The notes under the pieces: generated by a model
Told to the model about the DNA's origin: nothing
What the model saw: only the letters and a program-made list of their open reading frames with translations
Database searches by the model: none
Made by a program: the position numbers and the translations under genes
Assembly: GCA_023231475.1 (NCBI GenBank)
Contig: JALJEE010001111.1
Span: 1 to 20,705 of the forward strand
DNA from: Seison nebaliae
Taxonomy: Eukaryota > Rotifera > Pararotatoria > Seisonacea > Seisonidae
Reading direction: 5' to 3'
Length of the DNA stretch: 20,705 bases
Shown: piece by piece, positions 1-8,420 of the stretch
How positions within the stretch are numbered: the stretch's first letter is position 1
Layout: every line of letters begins with the position of its first letter

Positions 1-1
1 T

Positions 2-84
2 TACCCTGTAAGCATTTGAACGTCTTGAGAACGTTTTCTTGATGTATATAAAAGTTAAAAAAACGTTCCAATGCCAACAGGGTA
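2..84. repeat. short imperfect inverted repeat (possible hairpin or mini-element)
   Basis: Positions 2-23 and the reverse complement of 63-84 match at 19 of 22 bases (both arms begin TACCCTGT and end GAACGT). About 39 nt of AT-rich loop separates the arms. It could fold as a hairpin or be the remains of a tiny inverted-repeat element. No target-site duplication can be judged because the left edge is cut off. Confidence 0.5.
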
Positions 85-189
85 GAATCAAAAATGAAAA
101 TCAAGTTCGCAAAAAAACTGCAAGTACACGGCATTTATATTTATTCTATTAACTTCATTTTTTAAACATAGTTAAAACATCTATTTCTG

Positions 190-318
190 AACATAATTGC
201 AAAAACACTAAGAATTGCTTTCAATGCTTTTTTCCATTTCCAGGTAAAAGTTTATTTATTCTAAACTGTTATTTATTTTATTGACTTCGCCACCATCGAA
301 AACTCCATGTAAACATAG
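190..318. repeat. dispersed repeat copy near the left edge (TCGCCACCATCGAAAAC family)
   Basis: This stretch shares an ordered set of blocks with 20583-20705: ACATAATT, then CATTTCC, then TCGCCACCATCGAAAAC followed by CATGT and AAA. The gap from CATTTCC to the TCGCCACC block is almost the same in both (52 and 51 nt). Both copies lie in the same orientation. No coding content is seen. The family name is unknown to me. Confidence 0.5.
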
Positions 319-572
319 TACTACTTGAGATTTTACTTCGGTGAGAAAAATTTCCTTAATCTTGTAGATTTTCAGATACCCCAGCAATATTATCCGTGCA
401 TTTTATAACCGATAATGCGCAGATCTTTGTACTACACTCAAAAATTGAATTTTTTTTGACAAAGATATATAATGTCTTTCACATTGCCTTATTTATGTAT
501 AATTAAAGTTTTAAAAAATTTGGATCAGTATTAATGATTTTATCGTTGTAAATTCATGATGATTGTAATGAT

Positions 573-820
573 TTTACATCCTTTACTCGAAGGAAAGAGG
601 AACGTAGGATATTCAGACAGGCTGCAAGAGATTTGGTAAGGAAAAATGAGGAACAATTCTTTTCTAGATCAACTATTGAGAACAACTCTTCGAAATTTTG
701 GTCTGTTCTACGACAGAACAAATTTCATTCTTCCATATCCATTAAGATTAATGAATTTGTGGATCCCTTTCGTGAATTTGTGTTATTATTATGGATTAAC
801 AACTCCAAATTTCATAAATG
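573..820 (+). pseudogene. probable LINE fragment (linker upstream of reverse transcriptase)
   Basis: An open frame reads RRKEERRIFRQAARDLVRKN and, a little further on, SSKFWSVLRQNK, then SISIKINEFVDPFREF. That order (basic helix, 'kFW..lr', 'i..n...dp.e.a..f') is typical of the segment between the endonuclease and reverse transcriptase of non-LTR retrotransposons. No reverse transcriptase core or endonuclease is visible around it, so this would be a short dead scrap. The resemblance is by eye only; a chance open frame is possible. Confidence 0.35.
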
Positions 821-1228
821 ACTTGCGAACTCTACTATCCAATTTTAACATATTATTTCCTAACTCGAACATATACCTGATAGTAAATCAATTAAAGAAT
901 AAATCAGGCGAAATCATTTATTTCCGATGATTCACCTAGTAAGTTGGAATTAGATAATCGTATCTATTATCTACAAATTAACCAAAATAAGGCAATAATT
1001 TTCGAAAAGTATTGCAAAAAACGAAAATTAATAATTATTTGAAGTGAAGTTCTTAGTGAAGCCAAATCGAAAATTCCTTTAATGGTACTTGTTATAAACT
1101 AACAAGTTAGTAAGTTAACCTTCAAATGTTGTTAATTCATTCATTTAGAAAGCTTACAACATAAGGATCACCATGGAAATATTCTAGCAATCGTATATTG
1201 GTTATAACTTTATAATAATTACTTTCTT
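821..1228. other. intergenic, no gene recognised
   Basis: This is AT-rich DNA between the LINE-like scrap and the phosphatase gene. A short open frame runs to about 930 but has no recognisable motif. The last 30 nt before the phosphatase ATG contain TATAACTTTATAATAA, which could be a weak TATA-like promoter. Confidence 0.5.
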
Positions 1229-1696
1229 ATGGTGATCAAACGAACGAAAAAGATGGGAATCAGAATGAGTCAAATTACTTCCAATATCTATTTAGGATGT
1301 AAATTTGATGCTGAAAATGAAAAGACTTTGGATGAGCAAAATATAAAGATCATTATATCGATTTTATCCGAAAGAGAATTGGAAGAATTGAAAACTAATT
1401 CCAAAAAATATAAATATTTTAACTTTATTGCATTTGATCGGTTATGTCAAAACATGATGGAAATTATGAGAAAATCTAATAAGATTATGAACAAATATCG
1501 AAATTTCAATATTCTTGTACATTGTGGCATGGGAGCATCAAGAAGCGTTATTATCGTAGCTTCTTATTTATGTTCCAATTTTGGCTTGACGCCAGATGAA
1601 GCACTAAACTACATTAAACAAATTAGAAATATCGCCTCTCCAAATGATCATTTTATTGAAGAGTTGGAGAGATTCTATTTGGAAATTTCTGCTTAA
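1229..1696 (+). CDS. atypical dual-specificity protein phosphatase
   Basis: This is a 155-residue intronless protein that consists of almost nothing but a DSP catalytic domain. The signature HCGMGASRS (residues 98-106) fits HCxxGxxRS, with nucleophile Cys99 and phosphate-binding Arg105. Asp70 in IAFDRLC lies 29 residues upstream and is the likely general acid. SQITSNIYLG near residues 14-23 is the usual start of the domain, and SPNDHFIEELERFY is the usual closing helix. It should dephosphorylate phospho-Tyr/Ser/Thr or another phosphorylated substrate in the cytosol or nucleus; the substrate cannot be read from sequence. There is no kinase-interaction (rhodanese) domain, so it is not an MKP. 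ATGs at codons 9 and 13 are alternative starts. An AATAAA overlaps the stop codon (1695-1700). The absence of introns, unlike most neighbours, may mean a retrocopy origin. Confidence 0.85.
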   Translation: MVIKRTKKMGIRMSQITSNIYLGCKFDAENEKTLDEQNIKIIISILSERELEELKTNSKKYKYFNFIAFDRLCQNMMEIMRKSNKIMNKYRNFNILVHCGMGASRSVIIVASYLCSNFGLTPDEALNYIKQIRNIASPNDHFIEELERFYLEISA

Positions 1697-2365
1697 TAAA
1701 TTATATAGACAAAAAATTATTATTTTTGAAACTTTCGAACTTTTCTCCAAAATATGGAATTTCCAGAAAAATCTTTAGAATTTTGTTAAAGAATTATAAG
1801 TTCGTTTAGTTTGTATAATTTTTTCCTTCTTCAAAATTATGGAAAGTTGTGAGATATTTGGGCGTGATAGAGCTCTTGATAAGATGGAAAAGGATTATCG
1901 TTCCAAATTTTAAGATCATTCTTTTCAAGTGGAAATTTCAACATGGTTGAGAATAGGGGCGAGTGATGTTGATCAGTTAGTTTGCTTATAAGAAAGACTT
2001 GTTCACATTACATCAATCGAGGAATTTCTAATTTTTAAAATTTGAAGTTTAATCAATGTTAAAATTAAAAAAACTAAACTACCTAAATTAGTTAAGCTTG
2101 AAAAAGATCATATTCTTAATAACCGTACAATAACCGATCGATATGTTATTAATCTTAATCTATGGAATAGATGTTAGATCCTATGCAATTGAAGAGATTT
2201 CAAAATCAACGGACATTTATTTCATGTGACCTTTTATTTAAGAATAAGAAACGAATTAGACAAATTAGAACTACTTATTTGGAACTTTAGCATTAAATGA
2301 TGTTGTTAGTTCGAATTTGATTTCTAATTGAATTTCTAAAATTCTAATTACGATTTTTTCTATTT
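1697..2365. other. intergenic, nothing confident
   Basis: This 670-nt spacer lies between the phosphatase and the 3' end of the Ulp1-like gene. A 24-codon open frame begins at an ATG near 1839 and reads somewhat like coding sequence, but no splice partner or homology supports it. No RNA gene or repeat is recognised. Confidence 0.5.
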
Positions 2366-3175
2366 CTATTCTTCGACACCACTGTCAGGAGTATCGTCGA
2401 CGAGTAGATTGAAAGATATATTCCTCTTAAGTTCATAAATTAACATCATTGTCAACTGTTTGACCTCTCGATTGCGGAATGAGGTCAGAATACGCGATGA
2501 AAAGTATTTCACATTTAATGCCGAATAATATCCACAACTAACGAAATCATGTTGTATGGCAACTTTTGGAGTACGGATTGTCCATTCTTTAACATCATTT
2601 TGTATAAGTTGCTCGTTATTTTCACCTAATTCTGTTGCTGCGTTGAGAAGGAACTTTCCTATAACTTTTGAACACATATGATGTGTTCTTTGTTCTTCTT
2701 TAATAGAATCAAATGAAATGACATACCCTTTCTTTAAATCAACCAAAAAACTAGCATAATGTTTAATATCAGCGGGGCCAACTTGGCGTCCGAAGAAAAT
2801 TAAAAATCTTTTTCTGAAGTAAACTTTATACTCGTCTGATTTGCTTAACATTTTGTTTAACAGAACATCTTCAACTACCGCGTGACCGCGAGGAATTCTA
2901 TTATCCGTTGCAGCACATAACCTGAAATGGATTAAACAAAACATTAGATAATTGAAGTATAACATATCTGTGACATGCAACATAAATGGTAGTGCCAATT
3001 CGTACTCAAAAGCAGAAAAGGTGATGTTTGATGTATTTTCATAGATTTTGCCAAGAGGATCGAAAAATTTCGTTGGATACTTTAACTCTTGTTCAGCAGC
3101 AATATCTGAATGAAACTGCTTCCAATGGGATGGTGGGATTGTAGGAAAACATAGGTTCATTTCGGGATAATTCAT
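2366..3175 (-). CDS. Ulp1/SENP-like (C48-fold) cysteine peptidase
   Basis: This is a 269-residue intronless protein. A plausible Ulp1 catalytic set is present: His139 in IKHYASFLVDL, Asp156 in YVISFDS, Gln208 (oxyanion hole) and Cys214 in QHDFVSCGYY. The spacings His-Asp 17 and Gln-Cys 6 equal those of yeast Ulp1; Asp-Gln is 52, slightly longer than usual. Family members cut SUMO, NEDD8 or related proteins from targets; the substrate here is unknown, because the conserved Trp after His is Tyr and the N-terminal part is not recognisable. ITFSAFEYEL near 51-60 may stand for the usual substrate-binding start of the domain. A TATA box lies 71 nt upstream, which supports the start. Adenovirus- and Polinton-type proteases share the fold, but no other genes of such an element are nearby. 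Confidence 0.62.
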   Translation of the reverse strand: MNYPEMNLCFPTIPPSHWKQFHSDIAAEQELKYPTKFFDPLGKIYENTSNITFSAFEYELALPFMLHVTDMLYFNYLMFCLIHFRLCAATDNRIPRGHAVVEDVLLNKMLSKSDEYKVYFRKRFLIFFGRQVGPADIKHYASFLVDLKKGYVISFDSIKEEQRTHHMCSKVIGKFLLNAATELGENNEQLIQNDVKEWTIRTPKVAIQHDFVSCGYYSALNVKYFSSRILTSFRNREVKQLTMMLIYELKRNISFNLLVDDTPDSGVEE

Positions 3176-3245
3176 ATCTTATAGGAATCGTTATATGATA
3201 TTTTGATATCTCAATATTAACTTTTTTCTTTATTCTCTTTCACGC

Positions 3246-3254
3246 CTATTTATA
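3246..3254 (-). promoter_or_regulatory. TATA box for the Ulp1-like gene
   Basis: On the minus strand the sequence reads TATAAATAGG, a strong match to the eukaryotic TATA consensus. It lies about 71 nt upstream of the ATG at 3175, which would leave a 5' leader of roughly 40 nt. It supports an intronless gene with its own promoter. Confidence 0.45.
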
Positions 3255-3553
3255 AGATTAATAACTAATATATTATTTATAAATTAACCTTTTATAAATG
3301 AAGCAATTGCTTCAATATTAATGCTCAACAATTCTTCCTGACAAACTACTATTTTTAAAATCATTGATATACTAATAAGTCTGACTATAAACATGTTCAT
3401 TATTCAAGACATATAAAAAAAACCAAAACAAAACAAAAACTAATATTTTAGAAAAACAATTTACTTTAAAATTATAACGTTTGTTCGTTAACAAATAGAC
3501 AGTGTCTATTTATATAAATCTAAATAATAAAGAATATCGAAGGTATGCGGTGA

Positions 3554-3713
3554 TTTCGCCACCCTTTTTTCCCCACTCTCATTCGGACAGTTCGCCACCC
3601 TACTTATGTACTTTTGGTGTTTTCGCCACCCGGCTTGTACAAATCTGAGCTTCATTTTCTTAAAATGGACAGTTCGCCACCCGGCTTGTATATTTTCGGC
3701 GTTTTCGCCACCC
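3554..3713. repeat. short tandem-like array of TTCGCCACCC motifs
   Basis: The decamer TTCGCCACCC starts at 3554, 3591, 3622, 3673 and 3704, with spacings of 37, 31, 51 and 31. The last four form two dimers 82 nt apart. In each dimer one copy is preceded by GGACAG and the other by GTTTTC. Two copies are followed by CGGCTTGTA. A degenerate tail (GGCGTTTTCGATG) runs to about 3750. The array is far more GC-rich than its surroundings. It lies just beyond the 3' end of CATSPERB. Confidence 0.8.
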
Positions 3714-3899
3714 TTTTATACGTATTTGAATGTATTTTTGGCGTTTTCGATGTCTCTATCGACTTTTCAGCCAGTTTTTGGTTTTCATAGATGATACAAG
3801 AAAATTAAAAATTTAATCATAAATTGAAGAATTTAAATAAGAAACTGTAAAATAGTATTATTAAATATAATTAGAATAGAATTTTTAGTTTAATAAATT

Positions 3900-6800
3900 T
3901 TATTCGTGTTTAACCTTCTTCCATTGCATACAAGGAAAAGGTGGATGCTTGATCAATAATTTGGATTGAGAAGAAATCCATCGAAAAAAGAGATAGAGGA
4001 AGATAATAGTTGCAAAGCTGAGAACTATCCATCCATTAATTGTAAAATATTCTTCGAAAGATAACGCAGATTCACCAACATAAATAGCCAGGAATGTTCT
4101 TCTTTTACATTCAACTTCAACAGTTTCGAATTCGAAGTGATATAAACCGGTGGAGAGGAACTTGATATTTGCGTCGTTGGCAATGAAATATCCAGTTCCA
4201 TTCCTATGGAAATCCTTATTGTGCTTTATTTGAAAAGTTTGTCGGCCATTAATTTCTCTAATTTTCATTAATCCTTTGAATTCTAATGGACCAGTCTTAA
4301 TAATTTTATGTGCGACTTTTTTCTCTTGAGTTAAATGTATAAAATTGTTATCTCTTTTGGAAAAGAAACTTTTTCTTAAATTTGTCACTAAATTTTTCAC
4401 AGTTTCATAAACGTAAGAATTTTTCTTTTCCCACAATTTGACGGATGCACTGACAACTGCATCCTTCCATATCATACCCGGATTGGCATAGACGAATTGA
4501 AGGTTTAATTGTTGAGGATATATAAGCAGGGGAACGGTTGTAATGCAAGTGATAATATCGCTCATATAGAATCTAAAAGATTTTCCATTTTTAAACGTCC
4601 AATGTTTCAAAAGATAATCACAATTATTTTCGTTTTTATCATTATAAATCCGGTTAGTTGGTTGGAGAAATTTATGGTAATTATTTATTGGATGAATCTC
4701 ATCAAATTTACGAGCATCATAATTTAAATGTAAATTATAATAATTTATCTTTTCACTCAATCGGAGAAAGAATCGATGGAAATTATCACAATGAATAGCA
4801 AGATTGATGACCACTGACGATATCGGACAGAAAAGATTTGATGCTAAATTAACGACGGACAACGTACTTATTGAATCATTTGTGTAACAATTGGAGATAG
4901 CTATGTGAGATTTCCATGTTCCAGTTTTGGCTGTTGAGACATGAGTAGATATCGAACAATCCATTTTTGATTTTATGTACAATCGAATGTTTTTCGATTT
5001 TAAGTTATTTTGTTTCTTATGTAATTCGATGGTGAGTAGATGACTGGCTTTGTAATATGATGGGAAATGAATAAATTGAAAGAAGGATGGTATCAGATTC
5101 TTTAAATTTTCTCTTTCATTTAATATTGACCGTAAATATTCATAGTATTCCTCTTGGAACATTTGAGGATATTCCAAATTCTTATTAATATGTTCCCATA
5201 ATAGATCGATCAGTTCATTGTTATTCTTTGAGAATGAATGTCGTTGATACAATAATCCATAAGACTGGATATAGTCAATTTCATCTTGTGTGACATCGGT
5301 TAATAATTGATGTGTGAATTCAGAACAATATGCTTGTGAAATGTAAGATGTATATAAATCCAAGTGCAATAATGTCCATTGATGAATGATGACATCTTTC
5401 TTATATTTGGGCAGATATTGTGATAAAGTAAATTTAGCTGATCTTTTATCATTAATTTCCGTAATACTTATCATAATTGGAAGTGGTGTTAGGGTGAATA
5501 ATGATGAATTAATATCAGTGTCTTCATTGAAACAATCTAAAGAAAGATTTTTCAAAATACTTAATACAATTTTTTTAATTAACCTGATTCACAGATTAAC
5601 ATGTTTAACGGTTCGAACTTAATTGTTAATTTAATCTTCTTGAATTTAGTGTTAAGTAAAATATGAAACATTTCTAAGCGATAAGAAATTTCATTGAATT
5701 TCATAATTTTTTTTTTGACAACGGCATAACCTAGGTCACTAAAAATAAATTTAGATTAGTCAAGAATTCAATCAGTCCCAACTTAATATAATAATGGTTG
5801 TCTTCATAAAGTTGCTGATCGGTTGTCTGGTCGAAATTGAACTGTCTTAATTCTAATATTCCTGATTCTACTAAAGATAGGCCGAATTGATATGATAAAT
5901 TGAGATCCTAAAAAATATTAAGAGAGTTTGTGAAAAAAAGGAAATTTTTAATTGAAATTTAACTAGAAGTTTTGGAAAAATGTTTAGTGTGGTGTCAAAA
6001 TATAATGTTCTTCCTTCAATGTCACCATTCACATGATCTAGACTGATCAATTGAGAATTCATAGTCTCCAACATCATAATATGGTCTTCATCCGTCTCAA
6101 TGGGAATAATATGTTTTGAGGCACTTCTCGTGAACCAACTCACATTTCTTGTGTCAATAAACACAATAATATCAGTTGTATCGATTAGACAATATTTTAT
6201 CGGATATTTTGGTGACGACCAGAACTCATCGAAATTTATTCCATTATCGTGAGAAATATAAATCTTAAAAAAAAACGTTTACTGAAATTTTCCAAATTTG
6301 AATATCTAACTGAATTACCATATAAATAGATGTCCTTCGATAATGGATGGACACACATTGATGTAATAGTGTTATTTGTGGGCATAAAACGTTCGTGAAG
6401 AAATATTAGTTGTTTATGTTTATCTTTAGTTGTTTCCAGACGATATTGAACAACCACATAATTGTTGACGTATGATATTTGACTCTGTTAATCGGAAGAA
6501 TGAAGAATATTATATTAAAAATGTAGGGAGTAGTAACAAACATCTCGGAATACTACAATCATATAAGACGATATATAAATTGAAGCAACAAAGATATAGT
6601 TCCAAGGAATTTCGTTGCCAGCCGATATTTGCACCATCTCAGGTAAACGATAAGTGGTCAGTAATCGATGTTCAAAGTGGGAAAAGAATTTAATATTTTC
6701 ATGACAGAATGCTGTTGCTCCAAAAATATCCTTAAAATTTCAAAAAATTTCAAAAAATTTCAAAGTTGGAAGGAAATTTAATAGGATAAAATGAAAACTC

Positions 6801-8012
6801 TTTGAGCATTCCATGAGCAATGTACATAACTATTCTTCCTCAATTGACAATAGAGAATATGAGATTTTGTGACAATGAATAAATTGGGAATTATCAAAAT
6901 TATTTTTGAAATTACAATCTTATTATATTGTAAATGATAGGAGAACTCTTCAAGAGATGATTAGTGATAATTCATTCTAAAACAAAATGAACTTCGATAA
7001 ATTGAAAATATGTCAATCTCATAAATACTCTCCGTATGAACTGCTTCATACACCTTCATAATAAGTCGATCTATTTAATCAATTTAATATTGGAGGAAAA
7101 AATCCCTCAAAAAATTTAACCGGTTTTTGGAAAAATAATATATTTTATATATTTCCGACATTCATCCGAGTACGAGACGGAAGTATCTAACTCTACGTCA
7201 ATATAATCTTTCCAGTGTGGTTTATACAAGTCAATTGATTGTAATTGAGAGAGAACTATATCATTTTATTGGAACTAAACTTTAATCTTTCATCTGAGAA
7301 TGGAAGAGTGCTAACAAGTAGATTTGAAGAGAAGTGTTATGTCATAATTGCCTAATTGCCGATCAGTTTGATCTAGTAAAATTAACTTAAAGAAATTTAA
7401 TTCTATAAAATTTAAAATTTTATTCATTATGGAGAAAATAAAGGATAATAAAGTTTTAACCGTTCAGTAAGACGGGAGGTATTTTCCCATTAGAAAAACA
7501 ATTTCCAAAACATTTTTTGAGAAAAAGTTGAACGGGGAATAATCCTTTGTAGCAGCATTGTTGATTATCATGACTCTTTAACGGAATAATCATTTCGTTA
7601 TCTTCTATAATGATATCTTTGCTCTCAAGATCATTATGATATCGACATTTCATATATTCATTTCCACAACTTAAGAATAATCGCGGATAACTGTCTAATA
7701 CTTCATAATCTAACGCGTCATTCCATTGTAAAGCGAATCTCTTATGAGGAAGAGTTACAAGTTATCGAAAATTCAACATATGACTAATAACAATATATTC
7801 ATCTTGAGTCGTTAATGGAAGAACATTACCGAATTTGAATGAGCAATTCCCTGTAAGTTCTTCACAAACGCCAAATTTCGCCGTAACTAAATTAATTCGA
7901 ATTGTTCGTTATAAATAAAAAGTTCAAACGGATATTAACAAGTTTCCATTTGTCCTCTCTTTAATAATGAGTAATAGACAAGAAGAAAGAAAGAGTATGA
8001 AAAAGTATTCAT
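3900..8012 (-). CDS. CATSPERB: cation channel sperm-associated auxiliary subunit beta (CatSper-beta)
   Basis: I assembled 13 exons (minus strand): 8012-7940, 7886-7792, 7740-7461, 7402-7316, 7255-7121, 7070-6993, 6947-6799, 6730-6542, 6484-6311, 6263-5964, 5907-5783, 5738-5584, 5536-3900. All introns are GT-AG and 44-68 nt; the exons sum to 3477 nt (1158 codons; human CATSPERB has about 1116). The protein opens with a hydrophobic signal peptide (residues 1-20). Exons 9-10 carry the clearest match: VHPLSKDIYLYGNS, then IYISHDNGINF, equivalent to the human 'HPRSHFLYAYGNQIWLSVDGGNTF' beta-propeller blade with an Asp-box. The C-terminal ectodomain (GLYHFEF, CKRRTFLAIYVGE) also aligns, followed by one membrane helix at about 1113-1132 and a 26-residue tail. 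CatSper-beta is an accessory subunit of the sperm flagellar calcium channel; its ectodomain helps form the canopy over the pore. Exon 7's acceptor is the least certain junction. Confidence 0.85.
6735..6764. repeat. triplicated AATTTCAAAA decamer inside a CATSPERB intron
   Basis: Three consecutive copies of a 10-nt unit (AAAATTTCAA and rotations) lie in the CATSPERB intron between 6731 and 6798, next to its 3' splice site. This is simple replication slippage; the minus-strand copies supply the T-rich tract before the acceptor. Confidence 0.8.
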
Positions 8013-8420
8013 GATTTCTTTCGATTCTTCTAGAACTTCTCACCATAGAATATTAATGTCACTGATAATATAAATAAATGTTTCTTGTAGAAATAATGAT
8101 AAAGATCATTTGTCATTCTGATCTAGTTGGAGGAGAAACCGTCAGCCAATATCCATCATTTATTAAGAATTGTTATCATAAAGATGATTTAAAAAATTTA
8201 AATTGTTCGATTATTCTTAACAACAACAGTCGAAGATGAAGCTTTACTCTTCGAACAATTTATGAAAATTCATGAACGGTTTACCAATTAGACATCGATT
8301 GGAAAAGGAAGAGGAAGGAATCGTTTCATTAGCAGATTCTTATTTACAAAATATTCCGTCTATCAACAAGAGGGAATTGTTGAGGAAATAATTTGTCATA
8401 GGAAAATCATTTGACGAGTG
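8013..8420. promoter_or_regulatory. bidirectional promoter region between CATSPERB and the DNAJB12/14 gene
   Basis: The two ATGs face away from each other across 408 nt, so both core promoters must lie here or overlap the small open frames described separately. No clear TATA box is seen. The right end is rich in TGACG (8412, 8422, 8429), but two of these are inside the DNAJ coding start. Confidence 0.5.
8096..8414 (+). CDS. candidate tiny spliced gene upstream of the DNAJ gene (tentative)
   Basis: Three coding-like stretches in different frames join cleanly: 8096-8171, 8230-8278 and 8333-8414, with 58- and 54-nt introns of the GT-AG type normal for this window. The joined frame is 68 codons, starting ATG (MIKIICHSDLVGG) and ending TGA 6 nt before the DNAJ ATG. 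The middle part reads FEDEALLFEQFMKIHE. I do not recognise the family. A competing unspliced 39-codon frame (8272-8391, containing RLEKEEEGIVSLAD) overlaps it, and both cannot be right. It could equally be DNAJ 5' leader with upstream open frames. Confidence 0.22.

Noticed and set aside
820-930. Fragment resembling the start of a LINE endonuclease (DLRTLLSNFNILFPNSNIYLI)
   Set aside because: Too short, and the order relative to the linker-like segment is wrong; not strong enough to extend the LINE call.
1839-1912. 24-codon frame with coding-like composition
   Set aside because: No splice partner or family match; random frames of this length are common.
3606-3794. 62-codon open frame over the TTCGCCACCC array
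   Set aside because: The frame only reflects the repeat; the translation is a repeated HPAC-type string without any domain.
5605-5620. GGTTCGAAC, like a tRNA T-loop
   Set aside because: No acceptor stem, anticodon arm or D-loop around it; it is part of CATSPERB exon 12. No tRNA gene was found elsewhere.
5386-5622. Plus-strand open frame with hydrophobic content
   Set aside because: It lies antisense to the last CATSPERB exon and exon 12; it is a shadow of that coding sequence.
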